The notes: generated by a model from the letters alone, not told the origin. Shown: positions 38,053 through 48,105, counted from the stretch's first letter. The stretch is 64,000 bases of DNA from Chromatiales bacterium (GCA_016789885.1 JAEUPZ010000003.1:1-64000); one strand, 5' to 3'. Translations and numbers: made by a program.

Positions 38053-38736
38053 GTGCAGACCAAGAAGCTGTTCTCCTGCCTGGCCTTTGCAGTTGCTGCA
38101 TCCGTCGGGACCAGTGCCCTGGCAGCCCAGCCCGCCTGGTACATCGGTGGTGACGTGGGCTCGAACAATGCCGCGGATATGGACCTGTCCTTCCCCAGCG
38201 GCCCCCATCCTGTGCCATTCGATGATGGCTGGATCGGCACGCTGAAGGCCGGTGCCCGCTTCGGCGCCGTGCGCGCTGAAGTCGAGTACGCCCACCGCAG
38301 CAATGATGCGGAGTTCTTCGGCCCGCCTGGCGACATCGACAATGCACGCGGCAGCATCGATTCCGATGCATTGATGCTGAACGGCTACTTCGACTTTGCG
38401 GCCCAGGGCAAGATCACTCCCTACGTCGGCGCCGGCGTTGGCGGCATCCGGGTCGAGGCGGACGACATCCGCAAGGACATCTCGTTCTGTTGCTCTGGCA
38501 TCGTCGATGACGACGACACGGTCTTCGCAATTCAGCTGATGGCCGGCGCGGCCTTTGCAGTGACTTCCAGTGTCGACGTCACTGTGGAGTACCGCTATCT
38601 CCTCGCTGATCCGTCGTTCGATTTCGCCACCGGGTGCGACGTGGATGACACCATCGGTACCTGCGGGGTCGATGGCAGGTCTTCCGACGACTACAAGAAC
38701 CAGAGCCTTCTGCTGGGCTTGCGCTATCGGTTCTGA
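38053..38736 (+). CDS. OmpA-like outer-membrane beta-barrel protein
   Basis: A 227-residue outer-membrane protein starting with GTG, chosen because GGAGG lies 7 bases upstream, whereas the longer frame to 37960 begins in shadow. The signal peptide is cleaved after ALAAQ near residue 25. The mature part opens WYIGGDVGSNNAADMDL and alternates strands, with GYFDFAAQGKITPYVGAGVGG typical of eight-stranded OmpA/porin-like barrels, and ends LLLGLRYRF with a terminal Phe. Four cysteines (one CC pair near 140 and two near 200-210) may form disulfides. Function unknown; perhaps an adhesin or general surface protein. Confidence 0.75.
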   Translation: MQTKKLFSCLAFAVAASVGTSALAAQPAWYIGGDVGSNNAADMDLSFPSGPHPVPFDDGWIGTLKAGARFGAVRAEVEYAHRSNDAEFFGPPGDIDNARGSIDSDALMLNGYFDFAAQGKITPYVGAGVGGIRVEADDIRKDISFCCSGIVDDDDTVFAIQLMAGAAFAVTSSVDVTVEYRYLLADPSFDFATGCDVDDTIGTCGVDGRSSDDYKNQSLLLGLRYRF

Positions 38737-39116
38737 TCCTGGCTGGCGGCGGTGATCAGATGGAGTTTCGAAGCGTCGGACTGCCCGTCGGTCGTCGCCG
38801 CCGCCTGATCCGCAGGAGATGGACCTCACAGGGAAGTGAGGATCCAGGAAGGCATCTCATGCCAGAGGGAAGCAGCTGGTGAACGTCCCGTCCGGTGCGG
38901 ACGTTGCCCCGGTGGCCGGGGCTCTTCATCCAGCGGTACGCTGGCGGGCGGTGATGCGACGTGGCGCGGCGCCTCTCGTCGCTGCCGCGTCCGTCCTGAT
39001 GCGGCGCCACAGGAGCGATCATCGCTCGCGTTGGCTTCCGTGGTCCGCTGACGGGAGTCGTGTGCTGAAGCACTTGCCCGACCCTGCGCGGGCAGGTGGC
39101 AAGCAGCTGATTTGTA
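38737..39116. other. Gene-free stretch between the OMP gene and the tRNA gene
   Basis: About 380 bases. I find no frame with coding character, no clear hairpin terminator after the OMP stop, and no recognisable integrase remnant. It makes up the right-hand part of the tRNA-bounded segment. Confidence 0.4.
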
Positions 39117-39193
39117 TGGTGGGCCAGCCAGGACTTGAACCTGGGACCAACGGATTATGAGTCCGCCGCTCTAACCAGCTGAGCTACTGGCCC
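39117..39193 (-). tRNA. tRNA with CAT anticodon (probably Ile2, otherwise elongator Met)
   Basis: A 77-base cloverleaf on the minus strand. Acceptor stem GGGCCAG pairs with CTGGCCC, followed by ACCA with an encoded CCA end; D-arm contains AGCTCAGCTGGTTAGAGC; the anticodon loop is CTCATAA with CAT at 39157-39159; the T arm is GGTTCAAGTCC. The G/C-rich acceptor and the anticodon stem favour the lysidine-modified isoleucine tRNA over elongator methionine tRNA, and gammaproteobacteria often carry such a gene near rpoD. Identity needs tRNA-modification context to settle. Confidence 0.92.
39121..39136. repeat. tRNA-internal copy of the 16-base direct repeat (right repeat)
   Basis: Within the tRNA's 3' part. 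Identical to 36267-36282; see that entry. The tRNA remains intact, as expected for site-specific integration into a tRNA 3' end. Confidence 0.7.
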
Positions 39194-39202
39194 GCGGCGG
39201 GG

Positions 39203-39208
39203 ATTCTA
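39203..39208 (-). promoter_or_regulatory. -10 box of the tRNA promoter
   Basis: TAGAAT on the minus strand, 9 bases before the mature tRNA 5' end. A good -35 box is not clear at 16-18 bases upstream; only a TGAC-containing motif at a shorter distance is visible. Confidence 0.4.
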
Positions 39209-39278
39209 GCAGCCGGCCCGCGCGTCACCGCCCCGCCGGCCATTGGCGCGCCGCGACCGCGCCGGACTAAACTGGCGC

Positions 39279-39860
39279 ATGGGAAAACGCACCGCCGACC
39301 TGCCGCCACTGCCCGGCCTGCCGGGCCTGATCCGGGAACTCCGCTACTCCGAGGTGGCCCGCCAGGGCATCGGACTGCTGCTGATGCCGTTCCTGGCCTT
39401 CTTCGCCACGCCGTCTGCACTGCCATTCATGGCCGGGGCTGCGCTGGTGGTTCTCGGCTCCATCGTGCGGATGTATGCCTCCGGCTTCATCGTCAAGAAC
39501 AAGCAGCTGGCCACGGTCGGGCCCTACTCGGTGGTCCGCCACCCGCTGTACACGGGCAACGGGCTCATCCTCATCGGCTTCGTGATCGCCTGCGGAGTGT
39601 GGTGGGCGATACCTCTTGGCATCCTGTTCTGGTGGCTCTTCTACCCGGTCACCATCGCCTACGAGGATTCGAAGCTCGAGCGCATCTTCGGCGATGCCTG
39701 GCGGCAGTGGAGCGTGACGGTGCCCGCGGTGGTTCCGCGCCGCGTCTGGCCCCGGGGCGGCGGTGGCTGGTCGTTCATGACCTCGCTGCGGGAGAACTTC
39801 GAGCCGGTGGTCATGGCCTTCACGCTGGCCTGCATCGGCTGGATAGGGACGCGTGTCTGA
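39279..39860 (+). CDS. Isoprenylcysteine carboxyl-methyltransferase (ICMT/PEMT)-like membrane protein
   Basis: A 193-residue protein with four to five hydrophobic segments. The ICMT-like signature is visible near residues 90-100 (YSVVRHPLYTGNGLILIG), with the C-terminal E-SKLERIFGDAWRQW near residue 131. Bacterial relatives are phospholipid or isoprenoid-related methyltransferases; the target is not known. The downstream kinase-like gene starts with GTG inside the end of this gene (8-base overlap), indicating tight translational coupling. Confidence 0.75.
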   Translation: MGKRTADLPPLPGLPGLIRELRYSEVARQGIGLLLMPFLAFFATPSALPFMAGAALVVLGSIVRMYASGFIVKNKQLATVGPYSVVRHPLYTGNGLILIGFVIACGVWWAIPLGILFWWLFYPVTIAYEDSKLERIFGDAWRQWSVTVPAVVPRRVWPRGGGGWSFMTSLRENFEPVVMAFTLACIGWIGTRV

Positions 39861-40512
39861 GGGCGAAGGCCCCGGCCGCTACCTGAGCCGCGGATACCAG
39901 GGCGCCGTCTACCTGACGGGTGAGGGCGACGACCGCGTCGTCGTCAAGCAGCCCATTGGCCGTGGTGTGGCGCGGCGACTGCGCGTCTGGATGCTGCGCC
40001 GGGAGCATGCCGCCTACCAGCGGCTCGCGGGCATCGACGGCATTCCCCGCTGCCTCGGCCTGCGTCCCGACGGCAGCCTCGTGCTGGCCTACGTGGCGGC
40101 CGAGCCCTTCCGGGAGTCGCTGCCGTGGCCGGTCGGGCGCGAGGCCTTCTTCACGGAGCTGCTGGGGATCATCCAGTCCTGCCACGCCGCGGGCGTGGCC
40201 CACGCCGACCTCAAGCGGCGCGGCAACATCCTCGTCGACCAGGCCGGCCGGCCCTGGGTGCTCGACTTCGGCTCGGCCATCCTTGCGGGAACCCGGCACG
40301 GCTGGCTCTTCCGTCTCGCCTGCCGCATGGACCTGAACGCCTGGGTCAAGCTCAAGTACCGCCGCCGGTACGACCTGGTCACGCCGGAGGACCGCGCCTA
40401 CTACCAGCCCACGTGGATCGAGTCCGGTGCGCGGGCCGTGCGCCGCGTCTGGCGCAAGGTCACTGGCCGGCGCTGGCGCAAGGCCCGCCGCCAGCGTCGC
40501 GCGGGCGGCTAG
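39853..40512 (+). CDS. Eukaryotic-like/RIO- or LPS-kinase-type protein kinase fold protein
   Basis: A 219-residue protein starting with GTG at 39853. Kinase core residues are in place: Lys32 in RVVVKQP, Glu51 on the following helix, the catalytic loop HADLKRRGNILV with Asp119 and Asn125, and the metal-binding LDFGS with Asp138. The compact size and lack of an activation segment suggest a RIO/Bud32 or lipopolysaccharide-kinase (InaA/WaaP-like) enzyme. The C-terminal 40 residues are very Arg-rich and may bind membranes or nucleic acids. It is fused by overlap to the ICMT-like gene, so a shared lipid or glycan substrate is plausible. Confidence 0.7.
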   Translation: MSEGEGPGRYLSRGYQGAVYLTGEGDDRVVVKQPIGRGVARRLRVWMLRREHAAYQRLAGIDGIPRCLGLRPDGSLVLAYVAAEPFRESLPWPVGREAFFTELLGIIQSCHAAGVAHADLKRRGNILVDQAGRPWVLDFGSAILAGTRHGWLFRLACRMDLNAWVKLKYRRRYDLVTPEDRAYYQPTWIESGARAVRRVWRKVTGRRWRKARRQRRAGG

Positions 40513-40535
40513 CGGCCCGCTGGCAATGGTGCGCC

Positions 40536-40560
40536 AGCAGGTTGTTTTCAGCAGCCTGCT
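40536..40560. terminator. Bidirectional-type hairpin between convergent genes
   Basis: AGCAGGTTG (40536-40544) pairs with CAGCCTGCT (40552-40560) around a loop of 7 bases containing TTTTC. It lies between the kinase-like gene and the minus-strand gene ending at 40559, slightly overlapping its stop. There is no classical T run after the right arm on the plus strand. Confidence 0.35.
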
Positions 40561-41215
40561 AGCGGGTTGCGACCGGCGGGCAGGGAGTAGCCAGCCCCCC
40601 ACGCACCAGGTACGTGTACTGCCGCCCGTCGGCACCGAGGACCAGGATCCCGTCGCCGGCCTCCGGCGGGGCAGCCCCGCAGCCGGGCAGCCCTTCCTTC
40701 GGGCCCCGCGGGCGCGTGCCCAGGACCGTGACGGCATCGGGCGGAATGCCGAGGAGGCTCGCGAGGTTGCTGCGGGCCCGGTCCGTCGCCGTGCCGGCCG
40801 GCGGGACCGCAGCGGCGGGGCGATCCGGCTTCGCTGCCTGGCCGGGCCGCGGCCCGGCGCCACCCTTGCCATGGCAGATCCGCCCGCTGCTGCCGGCCAC
40901 CCGAACGTCGAACCGCCGTCCGGCCGCCTCGGCGCTGACCTGGTGGCCGGGCGTGATGACCTGGGCGTAGGCCATGCCCGCGAGGGGGCAGTCCAGGCTG
41001 CCATCGGGGAAGGCCCGCGGCGTGACGGACAGGATGCGGACCTCGCCAGCGGGCACGCCGACCTGTGCGGCGACGAGATCCCGGGCGATCGTGGCCGGAT
41101 CGGTGCCGCCCGCGGCCGGGCCACTGACCAGGGCAATCAGCAGCGTGGCCAGCAACCCGGGGACGCTACCACGATGTGCCGCGCGTCTTATGTCCAGTGA
41201 CTGCACGGGTGGCAT
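40559..41215 (-). CDS. Secreted protein with a duplicated domain
   Basis: A 218-residue protein with an N-terminal signal (LLATLLIALVSGPAAGG, cleavage near residue 36). Two copies of a roughly 65-residue unit are visible: the first at about 40-105 (ARDLVAAQVGVPAGEVRILSV ... DCPLAGMAYAQVITPGH) and the second at about 145-215 (ARSNLASLLGIPPDAVTVLGT ... GCGAAPPEAGDGILVLG), separated by a Pro/Ala linker. Each unit has a Cys before a loop followed by a strand. No family is recognised. Divergent from the phosphatase gene with 30 bases between. Confidence 0.65.
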   Translation of the reverse strand: MPPVQSLDIRRAAHRGSVPGLLATLLIALVSGPAAGGTDPATIARDLVAAQVGVPAGEVRILSVTPRAFPDGSLDCPLAGMAYAQVITPGHQVSAEAAGRRFDVRVAGSSGRICHGKGGAGPRPGQAAKPDRPAAAVPPAGTATDRARSNLASLLGIPPDAVTVLGTRPRGPKEGLPGCGAAPPEAGDGILVLGADGRQYTYLVRGGLATPCPPVATR

Positions 41216-41245
41216 GATAGGCCAACGTTACACAGGGGGCAGGCC

Positions 41246-42238
41246 GTGGTCGCGGCCTTGGGCGTGGCGGACGGATCCGCCGCTTTGTGGTTGCAGCGGG
41301 CCACGTTCCTGCTGGTGGGGATGGGCGGCGTCTCGCTGCTGGCCCTGCTGGCGCGCTGGTCGGCGTTCTGCGAGCTCTTTGCGCACTTCCGGGTGCAGTA
41401 CCTGGTGCTGCAGGTCGTTGCGCTGGTGCTCGTACTCCTGCAGCGCCGCTTCGACCTGGCCACCGTCGTCGTACTGATCGCGGTCCCGCACCTGCTGGCC
41501 GTGGCACCCTATCTGCCCGGCACCCTGCGCCGTCACCCCGCGGTCCCGGCCGCCGCCGACGCCCGCCTCGTCGCGTTGAACCTGCAGTTCAACAATGGCG
41601 ACTTCGAGCGGGCCCGCGATTACCTGCTGGCCACCCGGCCCGACGTGCTGGTGATATCGGAGTTCACGCCCCGGGCTGCCCAGCGGCTGGCCTTCCTCGA
41701 GTCTGGCTACCCCCATCGCGTCCTGCGCCCGCGGAACTCGGCCTGGGGGATCGCCGTCTACAGCCGCGTGCCGATCCTCGAGACCGTCGACCTGCCGCTG
41801 GACGGGGGCCGGAGCTCGCAGTTGCGCCTGCGGCTGGGCTTTGCCGGCGGGCCCGTCGACCTGTACGCGCTGCATCTCGCGTCGCCCACGGGCCCAGGGC
41901 GTGCGGCGCTGCGCAACGCGCAGCTGGAACGCCTGGCAGGGATCGTCACGGCCGTGCGTGCTGCCGCACCGTCGGTTCCCGCCGTGGTCGTCGGTGACCT
42001 GAACCTGACGCCCTTCTCGCCCTGGTTCGGCGACCTGCTGCGCAAGGCCGGTCTGCGCGATGCGCGCCAGCCGTTCGGCCTGCACGTGACCTGGCCAGCG
42101 CTGCCGCTGCCGCTGTGGATTCCCATCGACCACTGCCTCGTGGCCGGCGATCTCGCCATCCCAGGCGTCGCGGCGGGACCGGCCATGGGCTCGGACCACC
42201 TGCCCCTCGAGATCAGACTTGCCCGGAGTGCGCCATGA
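41246..42238 (+). CDS. Membrane-anchored endonuclease/exonuclease/phosphatase-family protein
   Basis: A 330-residue protein starting with GTG. Residues 1-90 contain three hydrophobic segments; the rest is a DNase I-like phosphatase domain: LNLQFNNGD near residue 113, VLVISEFTP with the likely catalytic Glu near 138, LYALHLASP near 209, VVVGDLNLTPFS near 248 and the terminal SDHLPLEI with the catalytic His near 320. The fold cleaves phosphodiester bonds in nucleic acids or phospholipids; the periplasmic-facing domain suggests a lipid or extracellular target, which is inference. Its stop overlaps the next gene's start (ATGA). Confidence 0.8.
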   Translation: MVAALGVADGSAALWLQRATFLLVGMGGVSLLALLARWSAFCELFAHFRVQYLVLQVVALVLVLLQRRFDLATVVVLIAVPHLLAVAPYLPGTLRRHPAVPAAADARLVALNLQFNNGDFERARDYLLATRPDVLVISEFTPRAAQRLAFLESGYPHRVLRPRNSAWGIAVYSRVPILETVDLPLDGGRSSQLRLRLGFAGGPVDLYALHLASPTGPGRAALRNAQLERLAGIVTAVRAAAPSVPAVVVGDLNLTPFSPWFGDLLRKAGLRDARQPFGLHVTWPALPLPLWIPIDHCLVAGDLAIPGVAAGPAMGSDHLPLEIRLARSAP

Positions 42239-43710
42239 CCATCGTTACGCAGGTCCTCGGCCTGCTGTCCTACCTGTTCGTGCTGGCCGTCGGGCTGCTG
42301 CTGCTGGCTATCCCGGTGATGTACGTCATCGACGTGACGCAGACCACCCACGCGATCCGGCGCAACTACCCGGTCGTAGGGCGGTTCCGCTACTTCTTCG
42401 AGAACCTCGGGGAATTCTTCCGGCAGTACTTCTTCGCCATGGATCGCGAGGAGATGCCGTTCAACCGCGCCGAGCGCTCGTGGGTCTACCGGGCGGCCAA
42501 GGGCGTCGACAGCACGGTGGCCTTCGGCTCGACCCGCGACCTGCGACCGGCGGGGACGGCGATCTTCGTGAACGCGCCGTTCCCGCCGCTGGAACAGGAG
42601 GTGGCGCCAGCCAGCGCGGTGACGGTGGGCCCTTACTGCCGGCAGCCATACACGACCAGCCGGTTCTTCAACATCTCGGGCATGAGCTACGGGGCGATCT
42701 CGAAGCCTGCGGTGCTCGCGCTCTCGAAGGGGGCGAAGCTGGCGGGCTGCTGGCTCAACACCGGGGAGGGCGGCCTGTCCCCGTGGCACCTGGAGGGTGG
42801 CGGTGACATCGTCTTCCAGATCGGCACGGCCCGCTACGGTTGCCGCGACGCCACCGGCGGGCTGGACGAAGCGCGCCTCCGCGACGTGGCCGCGCATCCC
42901 CAGGTGCGCATGATCGAGGTCAAGCTCAGCCAGGGCGCCAAGCCCGGCAAGGGCGGGATCCTGCCGGCGGCCAAGGTCACGCCGGAGATCGCCGCCATCC
43001 GTGGCATCGCGGCCGGGCAGGACTCCATCAGCCCCAACCGCCACCCCGACATCGACAGCGTCACCGACCTGCTCGACTTCATCGCCCGCGTGCGGGACAT
43101 CACCGGCAAGCCCACCGGCTTCAAGACGGTGGTGGCGTCCTTCGAGTGGCTCGACGAGCTGTGCCGCGAGGTGCAGCGCCGCGGCGTCGAGTCGGCGCCG
43201 GACTTCATCACGCTGGACTCGGGCGATGGCGGGACAGGGGCCGCCCCGATGGCGCTCATCGACAACGTCGGCCTGCCGATCCGCGAGAGCCTGCCGCTGG
43301 TGGCGGACGTGCTCCGGCAGCACGGCCTGAAGGGGCGCGTCCGGCTCATCGCCAGCGGCAAGCTGGTGACGCCCGCGAACGTCGCGCTGGCGCTGTGCAT
43401 GGGTGCCGACTTCGTCAACTCGGCGCGCGGCTTCATGTTTGCGCTGGGGTGCATCCAGGCGCTCCGCTGCAACAGGAACACCTGCCCGACCGGCATCACG
43501 ACCCACGACCCGCGGCTGCAGCGCGGGCTCGTGCCGGCCGACAAGGCGGAGCGCGTGATGCGCTACCAGCAGAGCATGGAGAAGGAGGTGGCGATGATCG
43601 CCCACTCGTGCGGCGTGGCCGAGCCGCGCCAGCTCGGGCGGCGCCACTGCCGCATCGTGCAGCCCGACGGCAAGTCGGTGCCGCTGTCCGGGCTCTACCC
43701 GGAGGGGTAG
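42235..43710 (+). CDS. FMN-binding glutamate-synthase-family protein with N-terminal membrane helices
   Basis: A 491-residue protein. The first 40 residues hold a hydrophobic helix (QVLGLLSYLFVLAVGLLLLAIPVMY); the rest matches the central FMN domain of GltB-like stand-alone proteins: NISGMSYGAISKPAVLALSKGAK near 138, TGEGGLSPWH near 165, ITLDSGDGGTGAAPMALIDNVG near 327, and the Cys cluster around NTCPTGITTHDPRLQRG near 419. The glutamine-hydrolysing domain is absent, so it is not a complete glutamate synthase; the reaction is unknown. ATG overlaps the upstream stop in an ATGA arrangement. Confidence 0.82.
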   Translation: MTIVTQVLGLLSYLFVLAVGLLLLAIPVMYVIDVTQTTHAIRRNYPVVGRFRYFFENLGEFFRQYFFAMDREEMPFNRAERSWVYRAAKGVDSTVAFGSTRDLRPAGTAIFVNAPFPPLEQEVAPASAVTVGPYCRQPYTTSRFFNISGMSYGAISKPAVLALSKGAKLAGCWLNTGEGGLSPWHLEGGGDIVFQIGTARYGCRDATGGLDEARLRDVAAHPQVRMIEVKLSQGAKPGKGGILPAAKVTPEIAAIRGIAAGQDSISPNRHPDIDSVTDLLDFIARVRDITGKPTGFKTVVASFEWLDELCREVQRRGVESAPDFITLDSGDGGTGAAPMALIDNVGLPIRESLPLVADVLRQHGLKGRVRLIASGKLVTPANVALALCMGADFVNSARGFMFALGCIQALRCNRNTCPTGITTHDPRLQRGLVPADKAERVMRYQQSMEKEVAMIAHSCGVAEPRQLGRRHCRIVQPDGKSVPLSGLYPEG

Positions 43711-43713
43711 GCG

Positions 43714-43741
43714 CCGGTGCCGCCCGGTCGGGCGGCACCGG
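43714..43741. terminator. Bidirectional terminator between gltB-like gene and rpoD
   Basis: A perfect 13-base-pair inverted repeat (43714-43726 with 43729-43741), with only two unpaired central bases so the top of the stem must open. It lies between the convergent stops at 43710 and 43751. GC content makes it very stable; no T run is visible on either side. Confidence 0.6.
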
Positions 43742-43750
43742 TTCGCATCG

Positions 43751-45607
<1,857 letters not shown>

Positions 45608-45644
45608 CCGTCAGACCTCTGCTGTTGCGCTGCGTAAACTTGCC

Positions 45645-45650
45645 ATTATA
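45645..45650 (-). promoter_or_regulatory. -10 box of a possible rpoD promoter
   Basis: TATAAT on the minus strand, 38 bases before the rpoD start at 45607, in the dnaG-rpoD gap. No convincing -35 box at normal spacing. An internal promoter here would be in line with known independent control of rpoD in this operon. Confidence 0.4.
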
Positions 45651-45714
45651 GGCGACCCGGCCGCGCCGGGGGTAGGTCAGCCGCGACCGCCATCCGGGCG
45701 GGCGGAGCGGCGTG

Positions 45715-47469
45715 TCACTCGGCAGTGGGCACGCCGCTGGCCAGCAGCCGGCGCAGCGCGGCCAGTTCCTGCTGCTCCCCGGCATCCAGGTCGCCGGCCC
45801 GGGCCAGCAGGTCATTCAGCCGCTGCTGGATGGCGAGGGAGGCAAACCGCTGCAGGCAGCCCTCGAACTCGGCCCGGGCGCCGTCTTCCGGTACCAGGAC
45901 GTCCTCGGCCAGCAGCTGCTCCAGGTGCGGCAGTTCTGGCCGTTCCCTGAATCTTTCGACGATGGCGGCCGGGTGGAGCCCGGGCCGCTCGCGCAGCAGC
46001 GCGTGGATTTCGGCCAGCAGCGCCGCACCCCGCTGGCCACTGGTGGCGAGGCCCGCGGGCAGGTCGACCAGGGGTGCCAGCTGCGGATAGTGCAGCAGCA
46101 GGCCGATGGCCTGACGGCCCACGGAGCCCCGGCCCGAAGGCCGGTCTGACCTGGCCCGGGTGGCCTGCGGCCGGCTGCCGGGGCGGTCCGCTGCCGGACC
46201 TGCGAGGGCCGCCGACCGGCCCGGCGCCAGGCCGATGCGCCCGGCCAGCTCCGCCGTCAGCAGTTCGCGGTAGACCTCGTCCGGCACGTTTGCGATCAGT
46301 GGCTTGGCCAGCGCGGCGAGCCTGGCCCGCCCGTCGGTGCTCGACAGGTCCAGGTCCTGGGCGAGGGTGTCCAGCAGGAACCGCGAGAGGGGCTGGCTTG
46401 CCCCGATCCGGGCGGTGAAGGCGTCGGCGCCTTCCTTGCGCACGAGGCTGTCCGGGTCGTCCCCCTCGGGCAGCAGCAGGAACCGCACCTGCCGGCCGTC
46501 GCGGATGGTGGGCAGTGCCACCTGCAGGGCCCGCCAGGCGGCCTCGCGGCCGGCCCGGTCGCCATCGAAGCAGAAGACGATCTCCGGCACGACGCCGAAG
46601 AGCCGGCGCAGGTGCTCGGCCGTGGTGGCGGTCCCCAGGGTGCCGACGACGTTGCGGATGCCGTGGGCAGCCAGCATGACGACGTCCATGTAGCCCTCGA
46701 CCACCAGGAACCGGGCCGGCTTTCGTTCGGCGCGCCGGGCCTCGTAGAACCCGTAGAGCTCGCTGCCCTTGTGGAAGAGCGGTGTCTCGGGGGAGTTCAG
46801 GTACTTGGGCTCGCCCGGTCCGACGATGCGGCCGCCGAAGGCGATGACCCGCCCGCGGTTGTCGCGGATCGGGAACATGATGCGGTCGCGGAAGCGGTCG
46901 TAGTGGCCACCGGCATCGCGGGGCACGATCAGCCCGGCCCCCTTGAGGGCGGCGCGGTCCGCTTCGCTCTCGCCCAGCTCGCCCAGCAGCGTGTCCCAGG
47001 CCGCGGGGGCGTAGCCGATGCCGAACTCGCGGGCCGTTTCGCCGTCGAGGCCCCGGCCGCGCAGGTACTCGATGGCGGCCGGGTGGTCCCGGAGGCACTG
47101 GCGGAACACGCGGGCGGCGCGCTCCAGGATGGCAAACAGGGGCTCGAGGCTCTGGCGGGGTGCGTCGTCGCCGCGGGGCACCTCGACGCCGACCATGCGG
47201 GCCAGTTCTTCGACGGCCACCGGAAAGTCGAGCCGCTCGAATTCCATCAGGAAGCCGAGGGCCGTACCGTGGGCGCCGCAGCCGAAGCAGTGGTAGAACC
47301 CCTTGGCCGGGCTCACCCAGAAAGACGGCGTCTTCTCGGCATGGAACGGGCAGCGCGCCTTGTACTCGCGCCCGGCCTTGGTCAGCGGCACCCGCGAGCC
47401 CACGACTTCGACGATGTCGGCCCGCTGGACCAGGTCGTCGATGAATTCCTGCGGGATACGTCCGCTCAC
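45715..47469 (-). CDS. dnaG: DNA primase DnaG
   Basis: A 584-residue primase that makes RNA primers for replication. The zinc-binding domain shows Cys40, His43, Cys61 and Cys64 (RCPFHAEKTPSF ... FYHCFGCGAHG). The TOPRIM region contains FLVVEGYMDVVMLAAHG near residue 254 and FCFDGDRAGREAAWRAL near 298 with the metal-binding acidic residues. The C-terminal 150 residues are the helicase-binding domain. It stands between yqeY and rpoD in the macromolecular synthesis operon. Confidence 0.96.
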   Translation of the reverse strand: MSGRIPQEFIDDLVQRADIVEVVGSRVPLTKAGREYKARCPFHAEKTPSFWVSPAKGFYHCFGCGAHGTALGFLMEFERLDFPVAVEELARMVGVEVPRGDDAPRQSLEPLFAILERAARVFRQCLRDHPAAIEYLRGRGLDGETAREFGIGYAPAAWDTLLGELGESEADRAALKGAGLIVPRDAGGHYDRFRDRIMFPIRDNRGRVIAFGGRIVGPGEPKYLNSPETPLFHKGSELYGFYEARRAERKPARFLVVEGYMDVVMLAAHGIRNVVGTLGTATTAEHLRRLFGVVPEIVFCFDGDRAGREAAWRALQVALPTIRDGRQVRFLLLPEGDDPDSLVRKEGADAFTARIGASQPLSRFLLDTLAQDLDLSSTDGRARLAALAKPLIANVPDEVYRELLTAELAGRIGLAPGRSAALAGPAADRPGSRPQATRARSDRPSGRGSVGRQAIGLLLHYPQLAPLVDLPAGLATSGQRGAALLAEIHALLRERPGLHPAAIVERFRERPELPHLEQLLAEDVLVPEDGARAEFEGCLQRFASLAIQQRLNDLLARAGDLDAGEQQELAALRRLLASGVPTAE

Positions 47470-47655
47470 TGGGTACCGTCCGTGCGGATGGCCGGCGTCG
47501 GGCCTGTCGTGCCGGCGCGGTGCCGTCAGCGGGCCTGGCCGGGCGTCAACATGGCCGGCGGTTGCAGCCGGCCGTGCGGGGCAAGCCTATAGCGAGGCTG
47601 CCGGTGGGTAAACGCAGGGTCCGCCGGGCGGGCTGGCCGCGGCGATCCGGGGGCT

Positions 47656-48105
47656 TCAGCGGCCGGTGAGCCGCGCCTTGACGCGCTCGCCGACGGCGGC
47701 GAAGTCGGCCTGGCCCTGGGCCCGGTCCCGGAGCCATGCCATGACCTTGCCCATGTCCTTCATGGTGGCGGCGCCGGTTTCCTGGAAGGCCTGCTCGATG
47801 AGGGCTTCGAGGGCGGCCGCGTCGAGCTGGGCCGGCAGGTAGGCCTTCAGGATCTCCGCTTCGGCGAGTTCCTGCTGTTCGAGCTCGGGCCGGTTGCCGG
47901 CGGCGAACTGTGCCGCCGACTCCTGCCGCTGCTTGATCAGCTTCTCGACGATCTTGAGGACGTGCGCGTCGGTGGTTTCGGTGCGCTCGTCGACCTCGCG
48001 CTGCTTCACGGCCGCCAGCAGCATGCCGACGACCGCCAGGCGCGGCTTGTCACCGGCGCGCAGGGCGGCCTTGCGGTCTTCCTGGATGCGGTCCTTGAGG
48101 CTCAC
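47656..48105 (-). CDS. yqeY: GatB/YqeY-domain protein
   Basis: A 149-residue protein matching YqeY: MSLKDRIQEDRKAALRAGDK at the start, LVKQREVDERTETTDA-like helix, and the C-terminal EALIEQAFQETGAATMKDMGKVMAWL. The domain is related to the tRNA-binding tail of GatB; its exact role in proteobacteria is unclear. The gene occupies its usual place between rpsU and dnaG; the 186-base gap before dnaG shows no clear terminator. Confidence 0.88.
   Translation of the reverse strand: MSLKDRIQEDRKAALRAGDKPRLAVVGMLLAAVKQREVDERTETTDAHVLKIVEKLIKQRQESAAQFAAGNRPELEQQELAEAEILKAYLPAQLDAAALEALIEQAFQETGAATMKDMGKVMAWLRDRAQGQADFAAVGERVKARLTGR

Noticed and set aside
40527..40575. Dispersed repeat (REP-like) around the hairpin at 40536-40560
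   Set aside because: Only one copy was noticed in this window, so it is treated as a possible terminator only.
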